64,000 bases of DNA. Origin: Bacilli bacterium (GTDB taxonomy: Bacteria; Bacillota_I; Bacilli_A; RF39; UBA660). The position numbers and the translations under genes were made by a program. Positions 26,503 through 34,552 of the stretch are shown piece by piece. The stretch lies in NCBI GenBank assembly GCA_900758495.1, contig CAAERO010000027.1:14058-78057 (forward strand). Direction: 5' to 3'. Under the pieces are notes generated by a model. The model was given only the letters and a program-made list of their open reading frames with translations, searched no databases and was not told where the DNA came from. Every line of letters begins with the position of its first letter. The stretch's first letter is position 1.

Positions 26503-27627
26503 TCATTGTAAAAACATTACATAATATTCATCATAAGTAATATTATTTTTCTTAATATAACTAGCAATCTTGACACCTACATAACGATAATGCCATGGCT
26601 CACATTTATATAGAGTTATATCTTCTTTAGACTTAGGATATCTTAGAATGAATCCATATTTATAAGCATTCTCCATCATCCAACTATACTCTTCACTTTC
26701 CGTAAAAACACTTGTATTCTTACTCGCTACATCAATAGCCATTCCAGTTTGATGTTCAGAGTAACCTGCTTTGGCAATATTTTTTTCTACATAACTATCA
26801 CCATAGGCATTTTGATAATAAGAAACAGTTTCTTCTTGGTCAGCATAACTACGATAACCAGAGTTTACAACAATGTCTTTACCATCTTCTTTAGCTGCTT
26901 CCCGCATTTTATGAAAAGCTTCTACTACTTCTTTATTAGCTTTAATCTTACTGCTTCCTTTAACATCATCTGCTTGAAATGTTACTAAATCAGCTGGTAT
27001 ATATTTACTACTTAACTGATGATGTTTATTAACTAAAGCAGTTTTACTAAATTTACTAGTTACTTTTACATCCTCATATTCCTTTTTATCAAAATCTAAT
27101 TCTACATTTAGCACAGTAATATCTGGACTATCGTTTTCTTTATTTTTATAAGCAACATATCTATCATATTTAGATAAATGAGAATAATCGATAGAAAAGA
27201 ATTCCTTAAGATACTTTACCTTACCTCTTTGAGCAAATGATTTTACTTCGGTATTATTTCCTCTTGATAGTATTAATGAAATCTCATCATCCGTATATCC
27301 TTTTTCTATTAGTTTATTAATACTAGGAATTATGTCTTTTAAATTTTGATATTTGATATTTTTATAATGTTCAAAATTTTCTTCTTTATAATCACTACTT
27401 TCAAAGGCAGCATTTAAAGTTTTATTTTCTCCTATCTCATTTACTTTGTTCCACTTAAATTTTCTAACTATTACACTAGAAGCTTTTCTACTATAACCTA
27501 ACTTTTGTAAATTTAACTTTTTTGTAAAAAGAAAGATGAGAATAGCTATTAAAATTACTAAGCCAATCAATATATATTTACCAACATCTGTTACTTCTTT
27601 TTTTAACTTTAACTTTTTAGTTTTCAA
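26503..27627 (-). CDS. VanY/DacB-type M15 D-alanyl-D-alanine carboxypeptidase
   Basis: 374 residues from TTG 27627 (AGGTGG upstream). One N-terminal membrane anchor (about 16-34), a region of about 170 residues with no name, then the M15B domain: VNSGYRSYADQ, SEHQTGMAIDVAS with zinc His and Asp, and EPWHYRYVG with catalytic Glu and zinc His. It trims the terminal D-Ala from peptidoglycan stem peptides at the outer face of the membrane. The middle region has sequence like LINKGYTDDEIS, a small repeat-like helix seen in related carboxypeptidases of this group. Confidence 0.93.
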   Translation of the reverse strand: MKTKKLKLKKEVTDVGKYILIGLVILIAILIFLFTKKLNLQKLGYSRKASSVIVRKFKWNKVNEIGENKTLNAAFESSDYKEENFEHYKNIKYQNLKDIIPSINKLIEKGYTDDEISLILSRGNNTEVKSFAQRGKVKYLKEFFSIDYSHLSKYDRYVAYKNKENDSPDITVLNVELDFDKKEYEDVKVTSKFSKTALVNKHHQLSSKYIPADLVTFQADDVKGSSKIKANKEVVEAFHKMREAAKEDGKDIVVNSGYRSYADQEETVSYYQNAYGDSYVEKNIAKAGYSEHQTGMAIDVASKNTSVFTESEEYSWMMENAYKYGFILRYPKSKEDITLYKCEPWHYRYVGVKIASYIKKNNITYDEYYVMFLQ

Positions 27628-27669
27628 TTACTACCACCTACTCTTATATTAATTATATCAAAAAGGAAA

Positions 27670-27702
27670 AAAAATCATCAATATTATTTGACGATTTTCT
27701 CG
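27670..27702 (-). terminator. Terminator after the small membrane-protein cluster
   Basis: ATCATCAA near 27673 pairs with TTGACGAT near 27688-27695 (one G-T), followed on the minus strand by TTTTTTTTCC. Confidence 0.6.
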
Positions 27703-27769
27703 ATTAAAGTTTTCATAATTATCAACTTTTTCCCTCTACTGCGTAATATCATGTTAAAGCATACAATAA

Positions 27770-28336
27770 TTATATTTTTTTACACAAAACCTTTTCTTCT
27801 CTTTGTTCAATATTACTTCTTATCTGTTTTAAATCTTTTAAAGAATACTTATCTAATGTATTAATATTAAGTTCTAAATTTTCTTGACTTACTCCTTTTA
27901 AAATATCAGGATAATCTTCTCTATTAATGATTTTTTCCATATTATTTAGATAAATATTATATTTTTCATGTTCCTTAACTTTTTTACCATTTCTAACTGC
28001 TAAAAAATCTAAATAAGCTAGCGTCATAACATTGAATATATCAGGAAAAATTTGAAAATCTAATATTTGTAGTCTTTTTAGTAGTAAGATGGTTGCTACA
28101 CCTTGAACACCTACTAAAGCATTAAGTATTTTATTCTCTAATTTTTCTCTGGTTATATTTACTGCTTTATCTCGTTCTTTAGCTTGCATTAACATATAAT
28201 CAATAATTTCTTTTTCAAGAGATTCTCTATAAGTAAAAGTCTCTACATTTCCACTAATAAATTTAATAACTATTTCATTATCTTTTACCTCATATTCTTT
28301 AATAGTTGCAAAGTTATCATTATCATATCTATTCAT
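27770..28336 (-). CDS. Small membrane protein, tandem paralogue C (188 aa)
   Basis: Family not recognised. It has a beta-rich N-terminus (IKEYEVKDNEIVIKFISG), a helix MLMQAKERDKAVNI, two hydrophobic segments (about 72-90 and 96-113), then YNIYLNNMEKI and a C-terminal ELNINTLDKYSLKDLKQIRSNI. It is clearly related to the gene at 28881 over its full length (shared KEYE, QAKERD, YLNN, LELNINTLD.YSLK.LK.IR). It overlaps the middle gene by 8 bases, so the three are one operon. The conserved ends on the cytoplasmic side suggest a protein-binding role; that is inference. Confidence 0.6.
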   Translation of the reverse strand: MNRYDNDNFATIKEYEVKDNEIVIKFISGNVETFTYRESLEKEIIDYMLMQAKERDKAVNITREKLENKILNALVGVQGVATILLLKRLQILDFQIFPDIFNVMTLAYLDFLAVRNGKKVKEHEKYNIYLNNMEKIINREDYPDILKGVSQENLELNINTLDKYSLKDLKQIRSNIEQREEKVLCKKI

Positions 28337-28871
28337 TAGTTTTCACCTTTTTCTTAGTTAGTACTTTTGGAGCTAATTTTGCTTCCATTATATTTGGCTC
28401 ATTTTCCAATAATTCAACCATAGTATATAAACTCAAATTACTAGTATCAGATATAACTTCAATCATTGGTAATTCAGTATAGACTTGACGTTTTTGAAAA
28501 GTCTTTATGCCAAATCCACTTTTTAAATACTTTTCATATTTTGAGTAAGTGGTAATAGTTTCAAAATAGTTATATAACATAGTGCTAAAATAAAGAAATA
28601 CTAATACTTTTACTACCGAGTCGAGTACTTCAGAATTAGAGAAAATAAAGGTTGTTGATAATATTGTAGTAGTTAAGGCAAATTGATAAAAATCATGTAG
28701 TTCAGCTACAACATTCATTTCTGATAATTCAACATACTTCAACCATTCTAACTCCTGTTCCTCTACACTTAAGGTTTTCTTTTCTTCATAACAAGAGTAA
28801 CCTGTATCTAAAGAATCAACTCCATACTTTGCTAAATATTCTTCTCTTTCTTCATTTTTTTCCTTATTCAT
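28329..28871 (-). CDS. Small membrane protein, tandem paralogue B (180 aa)
   Basis: A diverged member of the same group. The N-terminal 40 residues are charged and acidic, followed by LEWLKYVELSEMNVVAELHDF, two hydrophobic segments (about 64-82 and 87-105), YSKYEKYLKSGFG, and a C-terminal segment SNLSLYTMVELLEN that lines up with the LDKYSLKDLKQI helix of its neighbours. It lacks the N-terminal beta part of the two flanking genes. Not recognised otherwise. Ribosome site AAAGTGATC is moderate. Overlaps paralogue C by 8 bases. Confidence 0.5.
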   Translation of the reverse strand: MNKEKNEEREEYLAKYGVDSLDTGYSCYEEKKTLSVEEQELEWLKYVELSEMNVVAELHDFYQFALTTTILSTTFIFSNSEVLDSVVKVLVFLYFSTMLYNYFETITTYSKYEKYLKSGFGIKTFQKRQVYTELPMIEVISDTSNLSLYTMVELLENEPNIMEAKLAPKVLTKKKVKTNE

Positions 28872-28880
28872 ATAATTAGA

Positions 28881-29474
28881 TCACTTTCTCTTGTTAAGTA
28901 TTTTTATAGTGTCTTTTGGTAAAGATGAAAATGTCTCTTCTTTTTTTATGTTAGCTCTTATTTTTTTTAACTCTTTTAAACTATATAAATCCAATGTATT
29001 AATATTGAGTTCTAAATCATCATTATCTATCCCAGAAAAAACTACTCTTTCATCTAAACTTTCTATTTTATCTTTATTATTTAAATAAATACTATATTTT
29101 TCATATTCTTCAAATCTAATTGAACGATCCATTTCTTTAAAAAGAAAATAAAATAAGGTCGTCATTTTAGTCATTAAACCTATTGTTTTCAACGTAATTG
29201 AATCATATGGCTTAGTAATATCAAGACAAAATAATAAACTTATTAAAGCAAAGCTAGTGGCTCTATCACTTTTCTTACTAACTAAATCTATATTTTCATC
29301 TCTTTCTTTTGCTTGATCTAGCATTGTTTCCAATATTTTCTTTTCATTTTCTTTAGTATTAGGTGTAATATATCTACTACCATCTAAAAAAGTAATAACT
29401 ATTTCATCATTATTTATAATCTCATATTCTTTAATTAATGTTCCTAAATCAGCATCTCCATAACCGAACTGCAT
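28881..29474 (-). CDS. Small membrane protein, tandem paralogue A (197 aa)
   Basis: First gene of the three. Start at ATG 29474 preferred because AAGGAGTGA lies just upstream; an earlier ATG would add eight residues. Pattern: KEYEIINNDEIVITFLDGS, MLDQAKERDENIDLV, two hydrophobic segments near the middle, YEKYSIYLNNKDKI, then LELNINTLDLYSLKELKKIRANI and a basic tail. Full-length relation to paralogue C. Function unknown. No homologue outside this group comes to mind. Confidence 0.6.
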   Translation of the reverse strand: MQFGYGDADLGTLIKEYEIINNDEIVITFLDGSRYITPNTKENEKKILETMLDQAKERDENIDLVSKKSDRATSFALISLLFCLDITKPYDSITLKTIGLMTKMTTLFYFLFKEMDRSIRFEEYEKYSIYLNNKDKIESLDERVVFSGIDNDDLELNINTLDLYSLKELKKIRANIKKEETFSSLPKDTIKILNKRK

Positions 29475-29499
29475 CAAATCACTCCTTTTCTTACACACA

Positions 29500-29524
29500 A
29501 AAAAAGAAACTATCTAGTTCTTTA
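29500..29524 (-). terminator. Terminator after the 215-residue protein gene
   Basis: GAAACTA and TAGTTC (about 29509-29522) form a short stem, followed on the minus strand by TTTCTTTTTTT. Separates the 215-residue gene from the three-gene cluster. Confidence 0.5.
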
Positions 29525-29633
29525 TTTGCTATTTTTATCAGTAAATTGGGTTAAATCTTTTTATTAAAAATCTTATTTACATTATATATAAAATAACTCC
29601 GCTCAAATAGACTACCATTCTTTAATTTTCTTG

Positions 29634-30281
29634 TCAATTATAATTTTTATCAATTTTGGTGGTTTTTTTATCTTCATTATCTTTTCTCGCATAAAATAAT
29701 GTTGAACAAAACCTTACCTCTTCTTCTTTTTCTTTATCGTTATGTGAACTAAAAGATACTTCTGTTAGTTTTATTGCTGAATCATTTCTATAATTTGATT
29801 CATATTTAGGATTGATAATTATTTCTTTTCCTTTTAAAGCTCCAACTATATATTCAGGAGGAATACCAAACATACCATTTTTTAAATTTTCAAAAACGCC
29901 GCGTTCTCCTTTTAATATCTCTTCATCAAAAGAAAGAATAATAGTAGTATCTTTACCATGATAAGAAACTAAGGGAGTAAAAAAACTACTTGTCATTACT
30001 GTATTAGTTAAATCCGTATTTTTTTGACCCATTCTATCATAATTATAGAGTCCAGTATTAAAGTAGGAATCAACATTACCATTATAAGTATTATGCAAAC
30101 CAATTATCTTACCTTTTTGTAAATATAAATTTTTGATGAATTCAAACTGCTTTTCAGTTAATATTGTAGTTTCTGTAATTTCTTTAATAAAATCCATATA
30201 AGCATCTGATAGAAATGTTTTTTTAGTATTATTCTTAATTAACATATCCTTATATTTAATCAATTTTTCTTTTAAATTCAT
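29634..30281 (-). CDS. Hypothetical protein (215 aa), possibly ADP-ribosyltransferase-fold
   Basis: Not firmly recognised. A cytosolic protein with a helical first third, then IIGLHNTYNGNVDSYFNTGLYNY, in which the LHxT and GL spacing recalls the first strand and helix of ART/KptA-like folds, and later FFTPLVSYHG, TTIILSFDEEI and PPEYIVGALKGKEIIINPKY. The ending strand IVGALKGKEIIINPKYES also fits that fold, but no full catalytic triad can be named. GGTGAAATAA precedes the ATG. It stands alone, divergent from the patatin gene. Confidence 0.5.
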   Translation of the reverse strand: MNLKEKLIKYKDMLIKNNTKKTFLSDAYMDFIKEITETTILTEKQFEFIKNLYLQKGKIIGLHNTYNGNVDSYFNTGLYNYDRMGQKNTDLTNTVMTSSFFTPLVSYHGKDTTIILSFDEEILKGERGVFENLKNGMFGIPPEYIVGALKGKEIIINPKYESNYRNDSAIKLTEVSFSSHNDKEKEEEVRFCSTLFYARKDNEDKKTTKIDKNYN

Positions 30282-30346
30282 TTATTTCACCATAATAATG
30301 ATAACTTATATTTCTTCAATTTACAATACAACACTTTACAAGAAAA

Positions 30347-30375
30347 TAGACTTTTTTCCTATTTTCTGCTATAAT
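30347..30375 (+). promoter_or_regulatory. Promoter of the patatin gene
   Basis: TAGACT (30347-30352), 17 bases, TATAAT (30370-30375) with a preceding GC, 28 bases before the ATG. Confidence 0.6.
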
Positions 30376-30402
30376 AAGTGCAAAATTTAAAGGAGTGGTT
30401 AT

Positions 30403-31557
30403 ATGCGTGCAGTGGTACTTTCTGGTGGTGGAAGTAAAGGTAGTTATGAAATAGGTGTTTGGAAAGCTCTTAGAAGAATGCACTTAAAATACGATATTGT
30501 TACAGGAACTTCTATTGGAGCATTAAATGGAGCTCTTATGACCCAAAATACTTATTTTAAAGCTTTATACATCTGGAATAAATTAAGTCTTCAATATTTA
30601 TTTGAACAAGAACCTAAAAAAGATACTAAAATTGATATTCTAAAGCTTTATGGTGATAACTTCATTAAAAATGGTGGTATGGATATTAAAAAAATTGAAA
30701 CCATTATTAATAAATGTATTGATAAAAAGAAGTTTTACAATTCCAAAATCAACTATGGTTTAGTTACTTATAATTTTTCTACAAAAAAGCCTTTAGTTAT
30801 TTCTAAAAAAGATATTAAAGAAGATAAACTTGTCGATTATTTAATGGCCTCTGCTACTTGTTATCCTGCTTTTCAGATGAAAAGTATTGATGGAGAAAAA
30901 TATATTGATGGCGGATTTTATGATAACTTACCAGTTAATCTCGCTATCGAATTAGGAGCAACAGAAGCGATTATCGTTGACCTTAGAGCACCTGGCCTTA
31001 AAAGAATGCCAAAAGACAAACTAAATGCTACTTATATAAAACCAAAAAATAAGATTTCTTTCTTCTTAGATTTTAATAAAGAACAAGCAATAATTAATAT
31101 GAACTTTGGATATAATGATACTATGAAAGCATTTAAAAAATTAGATGGCAATTACTTTACTTTTAGAAAAGGGGAAATCAGTAAGTTCTATCAAAGAAAT
31201 AAAGAAGAACTAAGTTATTGTTTAAATATTAAGCTTACAGAAAAGAAATTATTAAAGTTAATAGAAGACTTGGGAAAAGAATTTAATTTAAGAGAAGATA
31301 CTATCTATAGTTTAAATAATTATTTTGAGCAATTAAGAATAGGAGTGAATAATTCTTCTAAACTAACAACTGAAATTAAAAAAGATATTAAGAGTAAAAG
31401 TATCTCTGTCACTAAAAATGCTAAATTAATTACCCTATACTTTTTGGGTAATATTGAAAACAATAAAAAGGAAAATAAAGCTCTTAGTTTATTTTTTGCT
31501 AAACAATATACGGAAGCATTATTCTTATCATTCATAGGAGCGCATTATGGAGAATAG
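30403..31557 (+). CDS. Patatin-like phospholipase
   Basis: 384 residues. Patatin signatures: oxyanion loop LSGGGSKGSYEIG at residues 6-18, nucleophile Ser in GTSIG (about 39-43), and catalytic Asp in DGGFYDNLP (about 170). After the catalytic domain (about 200 residues) there is a helical C-terminal half without a known motif. Likely an acyl hydrolase of membrane lipids inside the cell. AAAGGAG lies before the ATG. It overlaps the radical SAM gene by 11 bases, so the two are co-translated. Confidence 0.93.
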   Translation: MRAVVLSGGGSKGSYEIGVWKALRRMHLKYDIVTGTSIGALNGALMTQNTYFKALYIWNKLSLQYLFEQEPKKDTKIDILKLYGDNFIKNGGMDIKKIETIINKCIDKKKFYNSKINYGLVTYNFSTKKPLVISKKDIKEDKLVDYLMASATCYPAFQMKSIDGEKYIDGGFYDNLPVNLAIELGATEAIIVDLRAPGLKRMPKDKLNATYIKPKNKISFFLDFNKEQAIINMNFGYNDTMKAFKKLDGNYFTFRKGEISKFYQRNKEELSYCLNIKLTEKKLLKLIEDLGKEFNLREDTIYSLNNYFEQLRIGVNNSSKLTTEIKKDIKSKSISVTKNAKLITLYFLGNIENNKKENKALSLFFAKQYTEALFLSFIGAHYGE

Positions 31558-32482
31558 CTTTCCCTTTACTCTTGATAACAAAAGATATCATACTTTAACC
31601 TATTTTTATAAAGAAAAATTTGGTTGCAAAATTGCTAAAGTTAGTTTAAATGCTAATTTTTCTTGTCCCAATATTGATGGCAAAAAAAGTTATGGTGGTT
31701 GTATTTTCTGTTCAAAAACTGGTAGTGGTGATTTTGCAGGAAATAAAGAAGATAATTTACTATTACAATTTGAAAAAGGTAAAAAAATGATGCAACAAAA
31801 ATGGCCTGATGCCAAATTCATTGCCTATTTTCAAGCTAGAACTAATACTTACGCTGACATTGCTACTCTAAGAAAATACTATGAACCATTTATTAATCAT
31901 AAAGATTGTGTTGGTATTGCCATTGCTACTAGAAGTGATGCAATTACTGATGAATGTCTTGATTATTTAGAAAGTATTAATAAAAGGACTTATCTACAAA
32001 TAGAACTAGGATTACAATCAGCTAAAAAAGAAACTTTAAAATATATAAATCGTGGGGAAACTTTAGATGAGTTTGAATTGATGGTAAAAAAACTAAGAGA
32101 AAGAAAAATAAATGTTGTTATTCATATTATAAATGGACTACCATATGAACAAGAAGATGATATGCTTAATACAGTTAAGTATTTAAATAAACTTGATATA
32201 CAAGGGATAAAGATTCATATGTTACATATTTTAAAAGATACACCATTAGAAAAAATCTATAAATTTAAACCATTTAAAGTGTTAACAAGAGAAGAATATG
32301 TCAATATTACTGTTAAACAACTAACTTATTTGAGAAAAGAAATTGTAATTCACCGTATAACTGGTGACCCCAAAAAAGAAGATTTAATTGCTCCCACTTG
32401 GCTTTTAAAGAAGTTTGAAGTTTTAAATGAGATAGATAAAAAAATGGTGAAAGAGAATATTTATCAAGGAGATAATGTCTAA
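31547..32482 (+). CDS. TIGR01212-type radical SAM protein (YhcC-like)
   Basis: 311 residues. The iron-sulfur ligands are Cys in CPNIDGKKSYGGCIFC: the wide CX(10)CX2C spacing is characteristic of the YhcC/TIGR01212 group and not of the usual CX3CX2C. Also seen: YFQARTNTYA, IATRSDAI, YLQIELGLQSA, NVVIHIINGLPYE and HRITGDP. Family role is thought to be RNA modification but is not established. AGGAG precedes the ATG. Downstream of and overlapping the patatin gene; terminated by a strong hairpin. Confidence 0.92.
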   Translation: MENSFPFTLDNKRYHTLTYFYKEKFGCKIAKVSLNANFSCPNIDGKKSYGGCIFCSKTGSGDFAGNKEDNLLLQFEKGKKMMQQKWPDAKFIAYFQARTNTYADIATLRKYYEPFINHKDCVGIAIATRSDAITDECLDYLESINKRTYLQIELGLQSAKKETLKYINRGETLDEFELMVKKLRERKINVVIHIINGLPYEQEDDMLNTVKYLNKLDIQGIKIHMLHILKDTPLEKIYKFKPFKVLTREEYVNITVKQLTYLRKEIVIHRITGDPKKEDLIAPTWLLKKFEVLNEIDKKMVKENIYQGDNV

Positions 32483-32486
32483 TAGA

Positions 32487-32516
32487 AATGTTAATCCCTA
32501 GGAATTAACATTTTTT
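32487..32516 (+). terminator. Terminator after the radical SAM gene
   Basis: AATGTTAATCC and GGAATTAACATT (32487-32512) pair around CTA, followed by TTTTTT. Confidence 0.85.
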
Positions 32517-32518
32517 GC

Positions 32519-32547
32519 TTGCCACTAAAAAAATTCTATCATATAAT
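32519..32547 (+). promoter_or_regulatory. Promoter of the secreted repeat protein gene
   Basis: TTGCCA (32519-32524), 17 bases, TATAAT (32542-32547). Confidence 0.7.
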
Positions 32548-32578
32548 GTAAATAAGATAGAAAAGGTGGGATTTATAG

Positions 32579-33328
32579 ATGGATAAAAAAATCCGTTTAG
32601 TAGTCGTTTCTTCTTTTGCGCTTTTGGGAACACTTTGCATCTCTTGTGGATGTCTTTATTCCAAATTAGATGACGAGCAGGGACAGACTGTTGCAATAGT
32701 GGTATCACAAAAATTACAAGCTAATCAAAAACAAGAAGTTAATCTCAAACTTAAAAACTTTGAGCTTGAAACAAATACACCACTTAGTATAAAGATTGCT
32801 GATTATTTAGAAGAAGCGGTAAGCGAAGAAATTCTAGCAAATTTAAAATTAGATACTAGTAATGTTGATGTTACAAAAGCTGGTACTTATAAATATTTGA
32901 TTTCTTATAAAAAAAGAAGTTTTGAAGGAATTATTAAAATCATTGAAAAGGTTACTCCTGCTAATCAAGTAGATAGCATTACAATTAAGTCATTTACTAT
33001 TAAAAAAGGAACTCCTCTTTCAACCAATCCAGCTGATTATATTAGTGAACCAGCTCCTTTAACAGATGAAGTTAAAGCCCTATTAAAGTTTGATTTATCT
33101 GGAGTAGATATTACTAAACCTGGTCAATATCAATATACTGTTACATTTAATAATAGTATTTATACTGCTAATATTACAGTAACTGAAGACCAAGAAAATA
33201 ACATTTTATCAACAGACGATAATAAAACTACTGATGATAAAACTACTACTCCAACTGTACCTGGTAATACGACAGTACCTACTACACCTGATAATTCAAC
33301 ACAAACCGATACAACACAAAAATCATAG
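32579..33328 (+). CDS. Exported or membrane-anchored protein with two beta-sandwich repeats
   Basis: 249 residues. A hydrophobic N-terminal segment (about 6-26) ends in SCGC, so it is either a signal anchor or a lipoprotein signal with an untypical box. Two related repeats follow: residues about 55-120 (LKNFELETNTPLSIKIADYL ... GTYKYLISYK) and about 130-200 (IKSFTIKKGTPLSTNPADYI ... GQYQYTVTFN). Each looks like a small Ig-like domain of the Rib/BIg type. The tail is a Thr/Pro/Asp-rich linker without LPXTG. Function unknown; surface exposed by inference. GGTGGG lies before the ATG. Confidence 0.65.
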   Translation: MDKKIRLVVVSSFALLGTLCISCGCLYSKLDDEQGQTVAIVVSQKLQANQKQEVNLKLKNFELETNTPLSIKIADYLEEAVSEEILANLKLDTSNVDVTKAGTYKYLISYKKRSFEGIIKIIEKVTPANQVDSITIKSFTIKKGTPLSTNPADYISEPAPLTDEVKALLKFDLSGVDITKPGQYQYTVTFNNSIYTANITVTEDQENNILSTDDNKTTDDKTTTPTVPGNTTVPTTPDNSTQTDTTQKS

Positions 33329-33350
33329 ATTTCTCTATGATTTTTTTATT
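33317..33350. terminator. Bidirectional terminator between convergent genes
   Basis: AAATCATAGA and TCTATGATTT pair tightly around a tiny loop, with A and T runs on both sides. It serves the secreted repeat protein gene (plus) and the FemAB gene (minus). Confidence 0.85.
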
Positions 33351-34552
33351 TTATGTATTAAATTTATCAAATAGTAAACTGGTGATGTAGCAACTACATA
33401 CTCGCCAATTAATTGTTCCATAAAGCCATTAAAACCAGCTTTAAATTCATATATTCCATAAGTTATATCTTTCTTATTAGTAGTTGGTGTTCCATAGAAA
33501 TTATAACGTTCATAGTTATTGGCAATGGCATACTTAATTATTTCCCACTGAATTAAATATTGTGAATTATACATCATATATTTCTCATAATTACCACTAG
33601 AAAGATAAACTATCTCAGGATTTGTCATTACAAACATTGAACCAGCCAAAGTAATAACACTCTTATTAGCTTCTTTTCTTTGCATTTTAGCAATATCAAT
33701 ACGTTTCTTAAGAGATTTTATAGTCACTTCAAATTCTTTTCTTTTTCCATCATTGCAACTAGAAGCAGACAACTTTTGTTTTTTAGTTTCATTTTCCTTA
33801 ATTTCATTTTCTAATAATTCAACATATTTATCAAGATTGAGTCTTGTCACCAAGTATTTTATTTCTCCATTCTTAGCAAATAAATCATACATATTTTCAT
33901 AGTAAGAGATATCACGAACGTCAAAATCTTTTCTTTTTCCAGTTTCAATCATTACATCATAAAATTCTTGAAGTTCATCTTTTTTTAATTCTACTACTTC
34001 GATACCATTCTTAATTGTTTTTCGAATACAGTTTCTAGTATTTGCCTTCATTTCCTTTAAAATATCACTTTCACTTTTACCTACCAAATCTAATACATAC
34101 ATAGAAGAGACTTGTTCTTCTTGTTCTGCCTTTTTAAAGCCTAAAGAAGCTAATACTTTAAGCATAATATCAGGTTTATAAGTAAGGTCAAGATTATTAT
34201 TCTTACCATCAAAACGACGAAGAGGAAGATAAGGATCAAGTCTTAAGCAGTAACCATTATGTTTTTTTACATATTCTTTTAAGGCACTTAAAAAAGTATT
34301 AACTAATTGTTTATTATTATAATCAAGTAATGGACCTCTTAAAGCATAAAATTCATATTTATTAAAATGTCTTTTTTTAGAAAGAAGCAATGTTGCTGCT
34401 ATTATTTCTTTATTTTTTCTAATTCCTAAATAATTAACTGTCCACTCATTTGCTTTTCGAAGATGTCCAATTTCTACAGTTTCCATAAAATTTCTTGAAG
34501 GACTAGTCTTGGAAAATTCTTGAAATTCTTTTTCTGTAAGTTCTTCTAACAT
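33335..34552 (-). CDS. FemAB/MurM-family peptidoglycan aminoacyltransferase (1)
   Basis: 405 residues. Two GNAT-like subdomains with the Fem pattern: AATLLLSKK, FYALRGPLLDY, LRLDPYLPL, the NTRNCIRKTIKNGIEVVEL stretch, and near the end YLIQWEIIKYAIANNYERYN plus FYGTPT and YGIYEFKAGFNG. A coiled-coil arm of about 60 residues (about 225-285) is inserted, as in FemA. Fem proteins add amino acids from aminoacyl-tRNA to the lipid II stem peptide to make cross-bridges. The start shares a base with the stop of the flippase gene (TAATG), so bridge addition and lipid II transport are coupled genetically. Confidence 0.92.
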   Translation of the reverse strand: MLEELTEKEFQEFSKTSPSRNFMETVEIGHLRKANEWTVNYLGIRKNKEIIAATLLLSKKRHFNKYEFYALRGPLLDYNNKQLVNTFLSALKEYVKKHNGYCLRLDPYLPLRRFDGKNNNLDLTYKPDIMLKVLASLGFKKAEQEEQVSSMYVLDLVGKSESDILKEMKANTRNCIRKTIKNGIEVVELKKDELQEFYDVMIETGKRKDFDVRDISYYENMYDLFAKNGEIKYLVTRLNLDKYVELLENEIKENETKKQKLSASSCNDGKRKEFEVTIKSLKKRIDIAKMQRKEANKSVITLAGSMFVMTNPEIVYLSSGNYEKYMMYNSQYLIQWEIIKYAIANNYERYNFYGTPTTNKKDITYGIYEFKAGFNGFMEQLIGEYVVATSPVYYLINLIHKIKKS

